DNA from: Symbiodinium natans
Taxonomy: Eukaryota > Sar > Dinophyceae > Suessiales > Symbiodiniaceae
Assembly: GCA_905221605.1 (NCBI GenBank)
Contig: CAJNDS010002722.1
Span: 122,501 to 186,500, forward strand
Reading direction: 5' to 3'
DNA: 64,000 bases
A program made the position numbers and the translations under genes. Positions within the stretch are counted from its first letter, which is position 1. Each line of letters starts with the position of its first letter. This document shows positions 43,640 through 54,325 of this stretch, one piece after another. Below the pieces are notes generated by a model that made no database searches, was not told where the DNA came from, and worked only from the letters and a program-made list of their open reading frames with translations.

Positions 43640-46600
43640 TTTTACGCGGCAACCACGCGAGGATGCCACGCGCGGCGACCTGATCCAAAGCCACCGCGGG
43701 CCGACGAAGCGTTCGAACTGGGTGGTTCCGGGCAGGCTCCGTTAGGGTTTGGGGTTTGGGGTTTGGGGTTTAGGGTTTAGGGTTTAGTGTGGGGCCTAGG
43801 CTCTCTAGGCTCTAGGGTTTACACAGGGTTTAGGGGTTGGGCGTTAAGTTTTTGGGCTCAAAGTTCAGGAGCCTCTCCATTAACACCCTACTGTCTGCAA
43901 GCACTCGTGAAATCCTAAGGCCCTAGTTAAGCCCTTCAGTCCCAACTCCAAAAAATCCGCCTAGCACTTTTGGACCCAGTCAAGGGTTTAGGGTTTAGGG
44001 GTCGAGGGGTTGAGGGGTTGAGGGGTCGAGGGGTCGAGGGGTCGAGGGGTCGAGGGGTCGAGGGAGGGGTCGAGGTTTAGGGTTTAGGGTTTACCAGAAA
44101 TGCTAGTAGGGGGGGTTAGGTTGCACATGGTGTAGGGTCCGGATGATTAGGTGGCCCTGTCAAGAAGAACGTGGATTGCAGACTGCCGTGCCCCCAAACC
44201 CTGGCGGTTTAGGGTTTGGGGTTCAACCCTAAACCCTAAACCCTAAACCCTAAACCCTAAACCCTAAACCCTAAACCCTGAAACCCCAGTTGGGGGCATC
44301 GTCGGTTGTAGGACTTTAATTGAAGCTTATGAGCTGACAGGGAGGATCGGAAGACTTAGAAAGTACTAGGCATGGTTCTTAAGTAGGACAGCCCAGATTA
44401 GTGGCCCTTTACGGTACACCTAGCACTGCTTTGTACCCTAACCCCTAAACCCCAAACCCTAAACCTTAAGCCCTACTTAGGCCCGTGATCCTCCAAGTAA
44501 GCCCCAGCCCAGAAGTCTTGGGGGGGGAGGCTGATGGCTGGAGACCGCAGCAGCTTGGATTCCGAGGACGTCGTCAGGGTTTCAGGGTTTTGGGGTTTGG
44601 GATGTTTAGGGTTTAGGGTTTAGGGTTTTGGACGGAAGGGAATGTTTGCAGGTGAATTCTTTGCGGGAAGCCCCCTCGATGGAAGTCCGTGGGTGGTTCG
44701 TAGTAGCATTTAAAGTTAGAAGTCCCTAAACAAGAAGATCATATCCCTAAACCCGAAACCCGAAACCCCAAACCCGAAACCCTAACCCTAAACCCTAAAC
44801 CCTAAACCCTAAACCCTAAACCCTAAACCTTAAACCCTAAACTCAAGACTTCGGGCGCCCCCCTTCAGTGGGGGGGCTTAACCCCCTCGACCTCGACGGC
44901 GCAAGCCGACCCAGGTCGTTCGCCCGCCCAGAGGTCCCGGAACACACCCGACGCCTGGCCCTCTGGGACCCCCTCAACCCTAAACCCTAAACCCTAAACT
45001 CTAAACCCTAAACCCTAAACCCTAAACCCGCTGCACTGGGACGCCCTGGACCCGCCTGGGAGCCCCCTGCGACCCACCGGATAACTCCTGCAGTCGTCCT
45101 GAGCCTCCTAAGCCCCTCTCAGCCTTCCCTGACACGAGACCCTAGACGGGACCCCTGCAATGGAAGAAAATTTCTGGAAGTGGCGCTGTTGACTTGAGTT
45201 TAGGCTTAAACCCTAAAAGGAATAGGTTTGGGTGGTTTTGCCGCCTGAGACGGTGTGGGGTGGGATAACAATGTTAGATGGCCCTCCAGAAGCGAGTCTG
45301 CATCCCAACCTTCACAGCTTCTGCGCCCTTTCACAGCAAACCCTAACCCTAAACCCTAAACCCCAAACCCCAAACCCTAAACCCTAAATGAAGAAGTAGA
45401 TTCCGGTATGTGGACCGTGTGAAGGTGTGTTCTGCCCACCCGATGCCCGCCTCATCACCCACAGTAGGGGTACAAGGTGGGGCAAGGACGCACCGGGGCA
45501 AACGGCTCTTAAGGGCTTCAGTTTGACTTCAGCACTAAACGTTAAACCCTTTTTGCACCTCCAAAGCCCAGCCAGGAGTCGCTCAAGGCGATCTTCAAAA
45601 GCGGTGTGACCACGGTGGTGTGCCTCCAGACGCGACAGGAGATTCTAGGGGCCTTAGGGAGGTTTTGGGGTTGGGGGTTTAGGGATTACGGTGAAATTAT
45701 GGGTCCTTAGAAGAAGGGAATCCTGCTATTTGGATGCTTATTTTAGGGGCCCCCTATTTTCGTAAGCCACCTGGAGATGTGCGAGATGCGATGTCCACTT
45801 GGGGTTTGGGGTTTAGGGTTCATGGTTTATTGTTTGAGGTTTAGGGTTTGGGGTTTAGGGTTTAGGGTTTGGGGTTTGGGGTTTAGGGTTCAGGTTTTGC
45901 CTTGGGGCTCCATGGTTCGATGCCCTATACTGAGGGGGGCTATAGCCTCTCTGTTGTACGTTATGGGAGTCGCTGGCGGGGTTTGGACTTAGAGTTTGAT
46001 GAAGTCGGTTCCTGTCAAGAACCTGCCGTCCAAACCCGAAACCCGAAACCCTAAACCCGAAACCCGAAACCCTAGACCCTAGACCCTAGACCTTGGACCC
46101 TAGACCCTAAACCGTGGAACATACTGAGGTAGTGGGGGTACGTAGGACTTGAAGCTTCATGGGACTTACGAACTACGTATAGCCCCCCCTAACTGACTTT
46201 TCAAGCTTTCCGTAGGCTGCCCATTTGGACGTTGGCTTATGACACCAAGCACAGCTAGTGGCTTGTTAGGGTTTGGGGTTTAGGGTTTAGGGCTTAGGGT
46301 TTCGGGTTTAGGGTTTAGGGGTATATGGAAGATCCCAAGAGTTAACACTCCAGGAGACATCTGCAGGCGTGGACTACCGGAAGAAGCTCGATGGCGGTTT
46401 GGCCCCTGAAACCCTATAAGCCCTAAATTCGGCGAGAAAATGGGCTTTCTGGGCTTTATCTAGGTTCAGGGTTTAGGGTTTCGGGCTTTCGGCCCTTAAG
46501 CCTTCTCTGATCGTTTGAGATACTTTCAGCCAGAACACTTGGGCGAGATCCTCCACCCTACTATCGGGGCCTTAATTAGAATAGGGTTTTGGGGCTTATT

Positions 46601-49600
46601 ATAGTATAGTTATAAATGGACCATAAGGGAATAATTACTAAGTGAATACTGTTAGTAACTATTCCGACCCCTATATTGCAGTTTTAGCCCTCCGCGGAGG
46701 GTCCCCAAAAACCCAAAGCCCCAAAATCCAAGACCCGAATGTCTGAAGCCTCTTAGACCCCAAAGCCCAAGACCCAAAATAAACTCCCCTAAACCCTAAA
46801 CCCTAAACCCTAAACCCTAAACCCTAAACCCTAAACCCTAAACCCTAAACCCTAAACCCTAAACCCTAAACCCTAAACCCTAAACCCTAAACCCGAGATA
46901 AACTCCCAAGCCAAAGACCCTAGACTCCCAAACGCTGGCTTCCGCATCAATCTAACGTTCGAACCATGGGCCCTCAGCGTGGTCCCTGACCCAGGTTGAT
47001 AGGGATCCGAAGTATGGGCCCCCAATTGATATACAAAAGAAAAGTATGCATATATATATATATGTATGTATGTATATACATAATTACACCAATAAAAAAT
47101 TACACAAATAAGTAAATAAATACAAATAGATAAACATATTTCTATATAGTGTATATACAGGTTGCAATATAGGGCCCCCCCAAATTTCAGGGCCCACACT
47201 TTGGGCCCTGGATTCTGTATCACCTCAGCCGTGCCGCGGGCTGGCTGATGCGGTTAGGGTTTAGGGTTTAGGGTTTAGGGTTTAGGGTGTAGGGTGTAGG
47301 GTTTAGGGATTCTTGTAGGAGACCGAAGTAACAGATCCTTCGCAGGGAACCGCCCTTTGCCCCCTGTAGCCACCGCGACACGGTTTAGGGTTTCGGGTTT
47401 GGGGTTTAGGGTTTAGGGTTGAGGGTTTAGGGTTTAGGGTTTAGGGTTTAGGGTTAGAGCCGAAATCCTCAAAGGAAAGCGAAAGCCCTACAGCCGAACG
47501 TGTCCTTCGTCGAACAGCCGATCCCCGACCAGGAGGCGCCCTCAGACCCCTAAAGCATGAGCCCTCAAACCTGAAGCTCTAAAGACCCTAAGGTTTAGGG
47601 TTTAGGGTTTAGGGTTTAGGGTTTAGGGTTTAGGGTTTAGGGTTTAGGGTTTAGGGTTTAGGGTTTAGGGTTTAGGGTACAAGCCTAAGCCCTGGAAGCC
47701 CGAAGCACCCAAAATCATAAACTACCCCGAAAGTAAGGCCACCGTCGCGAGCCCTGCGCGGCCCAATTCAGAGTTCGGCCCTGCAGGTGACCGACGACGC
47801 CATGGTGGAAGAGCTCGTGGCCTGGCGTTGCGTTCAGTGCCTAGAAGGGTCTAGCGGGTTGACATGTAGGGCTTCGCAGCGCTTTCAGGGTTTAGAGGGG
47901 GGGGGGTGGGGGTTTAAGGGTTTAGGGTTTAGGGGTTTAGGGTTTAGGGGTTTAGGGTTTAAGGGTTTAGGGTTTAGGGTCTATATAGGGCTGTTGAAGG
48001 AGGCTGCAGCCTGCACGAGGGGGTTTAGGGTTGAGTGCGTCTCGACCCAGGTCTCTCAGCTACTTGAACGACTAGCCGGCGGCGAGGCCGGTGATGGTTT
48101 TGGGGGTTTGGGAGTTTTGTACCCTTTACCCTTTGTTCTGCTTCAGGGTTCCTTTTTTAAAGTCACCAACCCCCCAAAATGGGTGCCCTTATTGAAATAT
48201 GGTTACTGGGCTACCGAGTAGAGTCATCTCTTCAGATGTAAGCTGGAACAAGAACCCCAATCACAATTAGTCCAAACCGTAAACCGTGAACCCGAATGAG
48301 AAACCCCAAACCCTACACCCCAAGCCCTAAGCCCTAAACCCGAAACCCTAAATAAGTCCCAAGTTGACTCCTCAATCGCAGGCTATCAGCCCCCCTAAAC
48401 ACCGAAGTCCAAAGAGGTGAAGAGCCTCCTCGTTGGGATGCTTATGGTTTCAGGGTTTAGGGTTATTCCTACAATCCCTATAAACCCTCTAAACCCTATA
48501 AACCCTAAACATCTCCAAAATCTCCATAAACCCTATAAACCCCATACCCCGTAAGTAACCCTAAAGCGCTAAGAAGGGGTTCCGATGGACTCACCCTAAA
48601 CCCTAAACCCTAAACCCTGAACCCTGAACCCTAAACCCTAAACCCTAAACACTCCAGCTGTTGGAGTCCCGGTTCGTTGCCTGAACCCTAAAACTGTATG
48701 GACTCTGGCAGCTCTAAGCCCCCCGAGCCCTAGTTTCGGCCCATAAGGCCACCCAGAAGCCTCCAAACGCTCGTAAGGGTTTAGGGTTTAGGGTTTAGGG
48801 TTTAGGGTTTAGGGTTTAGGGTTTAGGGATAGAGACCAGGTTCTCTACGTCCACTGCCGAGGTGGGCACGGAAGGACCGGCAGCTGGTCCAGACTTGGCC
48901 AAGAAGTACGTTGTAACCCTAAACCCTAAACCCTAAACCCTAAACCCTAAATCCTAGACCCTAAACCCTAAACCCTAAACCCTAAACCCTAAACCCTAAA
49001 CCCTAAACCCTAAACCCTAGACCCTAAACCCTAAACCCTAAACCCTAAACCCTAAACCCTAAACCCTAAAACCCTAAACCCTAAACCCTAAACCCTAAAC
49101 CCTAAACCCAAGCAGGTTGGGAGTCGTGGGGGCCCTAGGCATAAGCTATTGGGTGTGGGCTTCGAGTTTTGCAAGTTTTAGCCGTTCTCGCCCCTGGGTC
49201 TGGGCACAAAGATCATCAGCCTGCTTTGTTAAGGCGTTTAGGGTTTAGGGTTTAGGGTTTAGGGTTTAGGGTTTAGGGTTAAGGGGGCTTAGGGCTATGA
49301 GGTTATAGGTGTTTTGGGCGTCACGGCTTGAGAAATTTCTTGTCGAGGCGTTTGTTTGGTTCGGTGAGTTTTGTTTCTGGGGGGGACTTGGGAAAGTGTC
49401 GGGGTGTTTTTGGGTTTGGCTTGTGGGTTACCCTAAACCCTAGACCCTAAACCCTAAACCCTAAACCCTAAACGTTTGGTATTTCGGCGTGTTTTGGGTT
49501 TAGCGTTGAGGGGTTAGGGTTTGAGATCCGGGCCGCTAGCGTCGACTGCTGTTTTGCCATCTCAACCTTGCCAGCCCTACACAGCCTACGCCCTAAGTCC

Positions 49601-52164
49601 TAGACCCTATACATCTTAAGCCCTAAGCCGCAAACCCCCAAACCCTAAACCCTAAACCCTAAACCCTCAACCCTCAACCCTCAACCCTAAACCCTAAGCC
49701 CTAAACCCTAAACCCTAAACCCCTAGTTTGGGGAACTGACCATCTAGACTGCGAGCAAAGGCACCATCTGCGCCATCCTCCTGGGGCGCATGTGCGCGAG
49801 CAGGGCTCGAAGTAAGTGGGCCTTTAAAGTCCCTAAGTAGGTTTAGGGTTTAGGGTTTAGGGTTTAGGGTTTAGGGTTTAGGGTTTAGGGTTTAGGGTTT
49901 AGGGTTTAGGGTTTAGGGTTTAGGGTTTAGGGTTTAGGGTTTAGGGTTACTTGTACTCCCAGTTCTAAGTCCACGCATGACCTACTTACAGAGGACTTAG
50001 GGGGCTTATAAGTGCATGTATAGTTGGGGTGATAAGTTCTGTGGACCTCCAAGTAAGCTCTCAAAACTCGAGGCCCCTATGTATGCGCACATCAATCGAG
50101 AACGCCTGGCGGCGAATCAGCGGCCGCTCCCCAAAATTGTTCGCCGATGCTTCGAAAGAAGCGTTTGGGTGCGGGAGTGGGGATGGGGTTGGGGGCAGGG
50201 AACGGGGAAGGGTGGGGGGGGAGGGGAGGGACCCCGATGCCCGCACCCTCACGCCCAGTTGCTCACGATTGGCGATGTTTTTCAAACTCCAAAGCTCTTA
50301 AACCCCAAGCGCTACTCTACCTGCAGTCGCAGCGCTGATATCTTGGATTACAGGAATCATGACGCATAATGAAGCCTGACATACTTTGTTGCTGGGCTAT
50401 TGGAGATGTAAATGAGACCATGCCTCAACAAATCCATGACACTTCAACCAGCAACTCCCAGACCTCCAGGCAGTTCGACGCCACCCAAAAGAAACCCTCA
50501 GCCCCTACACTCCAAAAGCCTAAACTCTAAACCCTAGACCCCTCAACCCTACACCCTAAACCCTGGGTTGAGGGCTTAGGGGTGCAGGGTTCATGCGTTT
50601 AATGGGCTCATTTATGGGCGCATTTATGGGAGTTTTTGGCTGTTGCCTTACGATTTCGCGTGTAGGGCTTCAGTTTTAGGGCTCCCGTTCTTCTGGACCC
50701 TAAACCTACAAAACCCCTAAAGCCCTAAACCCCCTAAAGCCCTAAGCCCCTAAACCCCCTAAACCTCTAAACCCCCTAAACCCCTAAACCCCGAAACCCC
50801 TAAGCCCCTAAACCCCTAAGCCCCTAAGCCCCTAAACCCCTAAACCCCTAAACCCCTAAACCCTAAACCCTAACCCTAAACCCTAAACCCTAAACCCTAA
50901 ACCCCTAAACCCCTAAACCCTAAACCTCCAGGTACAAGCTGTCGGCCGCCGAGGCTATGGCCCGCACCCAGGCCCGGCGGTCCCTCCAAGACTTAGGGTT
51001 TAGGGTTTAGGGTTTAGGGTTTAGGATTTATAGGGTTGAGGGTTTAGGGTTTAGGGTTTCGGGTTTAGGATTTAGGGTTTAGGGTTTCGTGTCTAGGATT
51101 TAGGGACTGAAGTCCCGAAGATGCACCCTGAGCTTCCCAGCTGCGTGAGAGCGCAGGCGTGCCACGACGCCCGCCAGCAGCCCGTCTTCGCCGCAGAGGG
51201 TTACCAGGACAGGATTTAGGGTTTAGGGTTTAGGGTTTGGGTTTGGGGTTTAGGAACAGCAAGTCTCGTGAACCTTTCCTTCTTGGCGGTTGGAGAAGTA
51301 GGACCCTCAAACCCGAAGCCCGACACCTTAAACTTAAACCCTTTAAATCCTAAACCCCCAATGACAACTACTCAGTAGATCCCCTAACCTCTAAACCCTA
51401 AACCCTCAACCCTAAACCCTAAACCGTGAAGAACCTTTAACTAAGCAGGAGACCAAAGATGGCTCGAGCTGCGTCATCCTCTTCCCCTCGCAGCGGCAGC
51501 AGGCGCACCCTCGACCCTTAATCCGAATTGGGTTTAGGGTCTAGGGTCTAGGGTTTAGCGTTTAGGGTGTAGGGTCTAGGGTCGAGGGTTTAGGGTTTAG
51601 GGTTTAGGGTTTGGGGAAACCCAAGCCCCAAACCTATAAGCTGCAAACCCACATGTTTCAGGGCTTGTGACTCCGCGATTGACCCCGAAGCTTCCAACTT
51701 TGGCACATCCCATTTGGGGCTTCTTGGTAAGGTTTTTGGGCTTTAGGCTTTAAGCTTTAGGGTTTACTTAGGGGTTAAGGGTTTAGGGGGTTTGAGACAT
51801 TTTGGGTTATAGGGTTTAGGGTTCAGGGCTTAGGGTTTAGGGTTTGGGGCTTCAGGGTTTGTAAGGTCCAGCTTCGGCAGCCCTGACCATTGGACTCTAC
51901 GCGATCAGCTCTTCAAGCCAGGGGTAAGGTTTAAGGTTTAGGGAGAGAGGCATGCACCTTGAAACTGTTATTCACTGTTAGGGTTTAGGGTTTAGGGTTT
52001 AGGGTTTAGGGTGTAGGGTTTAGGGTTTAGGGCTCCGTGGCTGCCAACTTCCACAGGTCGTCCGACTCCTCCGGGGCGAGGCCGCCGTCCCAGCGCTCGA
52101 CAGGCCCCTACGTCGAAGCTCATTTTTTGACCTGGGGTACAAGTCACAAGGGTTTAGGGTTTAG
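43640..52164 (+). CDS. Dual-specificity protein phosphatase, 13 exons
   Basis: Hydrolyses phospho-Ser/Thr/Tyr or related phosphoesters. Exons: 43640-43735 (RSNWVVPGR), 44530-44578 (LMAGDRSSLDSEDVV), 45576-45638 (ESLKAIFKSGVTTVVCLQ), 46354-46396, 47480-47532 (VSFVEQPIPDQ, likely general-acid Asp), 47787-47819 (VTDDAMVEELV), 48051-48086 (VSQLLERLAGGE), 48840-48879 (VLYVHCRGGHGRT), 49761-49791 (ICAILLGR), 50932-50971 (YKLSAAEAMARTQ), 51157-51207 (ACHDARQQPVF), 51449-51502 (SCVILFPSQRQQ), 52057-52164 (VVRLLRGEAA). The P-loop CRGGHGRTG has the CxxGxxR catalytic signature. All joins keep phase: donors 6 GC, 3 GA, 3 GT. The 5' exons were not found. The terminal TAG lies in a TTTAGGG tract, so the C-terminus is uncertain. 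Confidence 0.88.
43988..44085. repeat. GGGGTCGA/GGGGTTGA tandem array
   Basis: About ten 8-mers GAGGGGT(C/T) between TTTAGGG fragments, in the first visible phosphatase intron. Confidence 0.9.
44222..44830. repeat. Telomeric units in phosphatase introns 1-2
   Basis: CCCTAAA at 44225-44280, TTTAGGG at 44600-44628 directly after the exon ending 44578, and CCCTAAA/CCCGAAA at 44745-44835. Confidence 0.85.
44840..45575. other. Phosphatase intron, 3' part
   Basis: Unique segments (44850-44975, 45035-45330, 45385-45570) between CCCTAAA pieces. Some frames are open (45427-45609) but the phosphatase reading needs none of them. Confidence 0.55.
45639..46353 (+). other. Phosphatase intron with perfect 7-bp boundary repeat, GA-AG
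   Basis: Boundaries CGACAG|GAGATT and CTCCAG|GAGACA: CAGGAGA is repeated exactly at both ends. The interior holds TTTAGGG/TTTGGGG units (45785-45895, 46265-46320), CCCGAAA/CCCTAGA units (46033-46110) and unique sequence. Confidence 0.75.
46397..47479. repeat. Phosphatase intron with CCCTAAA tract
   Basis: CCCTAAA at 46790-46893 (about 15 units), an AT-rich stretch with (AT)n and TGTATGTA (47040-47160), and TTTAGGG at 47252-47310 and 47385-47455. The minus ORF 46873-47223 spans the AT-rich part and is unsupported. Confidence 0.8.
47591..47680. repeat. TTTAGGG tract
   Basis: About 12 units in the intron before exon 47787-47819. Confidence 0.95.
48109..48222. mobile_element. Foldback-related element ending CTACTGGGCTACCGAG-like
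   Basis: 'gtaccctttaccctttgttc' and 'atggttactgggctaccgag' match the element at 26590-26710. It lies in the intron after exon 48051-48086. The rest of the intron (48223-48839) holds degenerate CCCTAAA units and a TTTAGGG tract (48778-48828) that stops 11 nt before the acceptor of the catalytic-loop exon. Confidence 0.65.
48912..49108. repeat. CCCTAAA tract after the catalytic-loop exon
   Basis: About 27 units with CCCTAGA variants. Further TTTAGGG (49238-49280) and CCCTAAA (49430-49470, 49640-49720) follow in the same intron. Confidence 0.95.
49842..49947. repeat. TTTAGGG tract
   Basis: About 15 perfect units immediately followed by a worn CTTGGAGGTTCA-family foldback (49948-50053). Confidence 0.95.
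50054..50694. other. Phosphatase intron, unique part
   Basis: Sequence with a GGGAGGGG-rich patch (50180-50235). Open frames (50016-50369 and others) are overlapping and lack recognisable features. Confidence 0.5.
50695..50930. repeat. CCCCTAAA octamer array
   Basis: About 20 copies of CCCCTAAA with CCCCTAAG variants, then CCCTAAA and CCCCTAAA again, ending CCTCCAG, the acceptor of exon 50932-50971. Confidence 0.9.
51000..52056. repeat. Telomeric variants in the last phosphatase introns
   Basis: TTTAGGG-type units with TCTAGGG, TTTCGGG and TGTAGGG variants at 50996-51105, 51213-51255, 51528-51615, 51770-51860 and 51975-52030. Confidence 0.85.
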
Positions 52165-52241
52165 GGTTTGGGGTTTGGGTTTTAGGGTTCTAGGGTTCTA
52201 GGGTTCTAGGGTTCTAGGGTTCTAGGGTTAGGGTTCTAGGG

Positions 52242-52366
52242 TTCTTAAGGGAGAGGGGTTCAAGGGGGGTTATGTAACCCTTATACTCCCCACTACTCCC
52301 GAAGGCTGCTTCTCTGAGGTTCCCTAGGGAATTACCTACCCCCCTTGAACCCTTCTCCCTTAAGAA
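52242..52366. mobile_element. Foldback family TTCTTAAGGGAG
   Basis: 'ttcttaagggagaggggttc' (52242) and 'gaacccttctcccttaagaa' (to 52366) are perfect inverted ends of about 20 bp. Relatives: 59017-59101 and 32011-32150. Preceded by a TAGGGTTC octamer array (52185-52240); followed by C17 (52369-52385). Confidence 0.88.
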
Positions 52367-52417
52367 CTCCCCCCCCCCCCCCCCCGCTTCCCTAAAGGGA
52401 CCACGAGCATGATATTT

Positions 52418-52520
52418 TTGGGATGTTCCCCCTTGTACTAACAGTCCTTAATAGGGACTATAGTACCCCCGATTAGAATCCCCATTAAGGACTGCTAGTG
52501 CAGGGGGGAACATCCCAAAT
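52418..52520. mobile_element. Foldback family GATGTTCCCCC, uninterrupted copy
   Basis: 'tttgggatgttcccccttgt' opposed by 'aggggggaacatcccaaatt'; the inner pair 'cagtccttaatagggac' and 'attaaggactg' also folds. Confidence 0.88.
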
Positions 52521-52700
52521 TATATTTTTCTGCCAGGGGCCCTCAAAGTAGTTGTGTATGATCCAGGGCCATTGAGGCGTCTCGATCCCCCAGCCCCCCG
52601 AAACCCCGAAACTCTCTTACCTCCGAACACCTTCCCAAACTCTGAGCCCTAAAGGTTTCGGGTTTAGGGTGGAGGGTGTAGGGTTTAGGGTTCGGGTTCA

Positions 52701-52713
52701 GGGGTCCGAGGAA
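52701..52713. repeat. Target-site duplication, left copy
   Basis: GGGGTCCGAGGAA (an A before it extends the match to 14) immediately left of the retroelement; the same sequence lies at 58613-58625 on the right. Confidence 0.88.
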
Positions 52714-53280
52714 GATGCCCTGATATGGCTAATCGTACTGTCATTGCAGTGGAGTGCTTTGGTGGCAGTGCTTTTGTATATCTGGAGTTTCCAAGGCCAA
52801 TCGGTGATTCAAGCATTGATGTCAAGAATGCTCACTTGGGCTCTGCAAAAATCCGGAGAGCATGTTGTAATGCATGCTACTGGAAGCATGTCAGGGCCAG
52901 ATCTCGAGTTCAGAATGTTAGAAGCTATGATGAACCAGACAGTGGGAACAACCAATTCGCATCAAGGTGACGCTCATTCTAGAAGTAGTTTGTGGCAGCT
53001 CTGCTACTCCAGTCTGTACCAATCCTTGCTTAGCATCACCACACAACTGCTGTGGTCATCGGGACGTCAAATGTTTAGATGAATTTTGACAGCATCTCAG
53101 CTCAGCGTGTGAACTGCACATGCCTTGCTCGCGAAATTTATATGTCCAAGAGTTAGTACCAGACCGCTTCTTCGAAGTAAGAAGTGTCCCGGGATCACCC
53201 AAGCCGCGCTCACAGTATCCCATGGACGGCGGACGGTCTGCAAAAGGTCAGGCGCGAGTATGTGCTTGAGAGAACTAGGG
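52714..53280 (+). repeat. Left terminal direct repeat (pseudo-LTR)
   Basis: Begins 'gatgccctgatatggctaat', ends 'gcttgagagaactaggg'. Offset to the right copy is constant (5335) from end to end, so there is no indel. It contains an 81-codon ORF from ATG 52725 (MANRTVIAVECFGG...) and an overlapping longer frame. No CTGATGA hammerhead core was seen on either strand. Confidence 0.9.
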
Positions 53281-53323
53281 TTCCGGCGTTCCGCTTCCGG
53301 ACTCCTCCCGAGTTGAGTCAACG

Positions 53324-54325
53324 GTGAACGCTGTCACAATGAGCATTTCTTTTCGCATCACACTCCTTGCACGGATAACTTTTCACGGCTGCAAGATTGC
53401 GATCTTGTTCTGCTGGTACTTTAGTGTGTGGCTGCTAGGGTTGCAACCTGGCCCCGCCAACAACTCACACCTTCGCAATATCAGTCAGTTAAATTCACTC
53501 CATATTCCTCATGTCAGTTGGACTGCTTCGCGTCGCAAGCACAAACGCACGCGCCCACGGACGCGTACTTTGAGACACATGGCCATGAAAAGACTTCGCA
53601 GGTGGGTCCTCCCTGTTGCGTCACGCCACTTCCAAGAATGTTTTAGACAGGTGCTGCTCCTGTTGCTATGTCCTCGCAGAGCTACTCAGGCTCTTACACG
53701 GCATTCCTTGTCGAGTGCGGAACGCTTGGCTCCAGAACATGCTTCTTCAGAGTTGCCTGCTAAGCCTTCTCGCTGTGCTCCGTGTCGTGTCGAGTTTGTT
53801 GGTTCAAATCTCGCTGCGTTGTCTCAAGCCGACATGACGTCACGCATCCTATCAGGCCTTGATGCATGGTGTGATGGTCTTGTACTGCCCCACCTTCAGG
53901 TCCAGCAGTGGACGGCGGATTTGAGACTTGCAAAACCTGCGTGCGCCACCAGGCCACACAACGCAAAAGTAATGGGCACGATTCTGCGTGTCGCTGCATG
54001 CGTTGGGCAGTTGGTTGAGATGCGCTCTGTTGCTTGGGAACATATTCAAAGCTTGAACGTTGTGTTGGAGGCGTTGTGCTTTTGGATTTTTTCCGACTTC
54101 TCTGCGCACCAAGAGGTCAACTTCTTTGTCCTCAGACCTTTTGTTCCTTGCTTGTGGAAGCTTGAAGCTTGTCCTCATAACTGCTTGGCAGGCCCAAGGT
54201 GGCTGCAGGAAACGCCGCCGGGCGGTCAAAAGATGCTTGGGTCTGCCGCCCGACGTGTTCAATGCTTTTCTCGCAAGCAAGAGTTGGACTGCGGCGTCGA
54301 AGACAGCGTTTGTCCAGTTTGTTAG
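53324..54325 (+). CDS. Retroelement ORF1, unknown N-terminal protein
   Basis: 333 codons from ATG. The N-terminus is hydrophobic (about residues 8-40, IAILFCWYFSVWLLGL), then an Arg-rich stretch (RRKHKRTRPRTRTLRHM, about residues 70-86) that could bind nucleic acid. No domain was recognised. It overlaps ORF2 by 266 nt in another frame. ORF1 and ORF3 share a frame, ORF2 is shifted; the real protein may change from ORF1 to ORF2 near 54130-54200 by frameshifting or through an indel. Confidence 0.6.
   Translation: MNAVTMSISFRITLLARITFHGCKIAILFCWYFSVWLLGLQPGPANNSHLRNISQLNSLHIPHVSWTASRRKHKRTRPRTRTLRHMAMKRLRRWVLPVASRHFQECFRQVLLLLLCPRRATQALTRHSLSSAERLAPEHASSELPAKPSRCAPCRVEFVGSNLAALSQADMTSRILSGLDAWCDGLVLPHLQVQQWTADLRLAKPACATRPHNAKVMGTILRVAACVGQLVEMRSVAWEHIQSLNVVLEALCFWIFSDFSAHQEVNFFVLRPFVPCLWKLEACPHNCLAGPRWLQETPPGGQKMLGSAARRVQCFSRKQELDCGVEDSVCPVC

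Noticed and set aside
52714-53280. Hammerhead ribozyme in the pseudo-LTR
   Set aside because: No CTGATGA core with a matching GAAA arm was found on either strand by eye.
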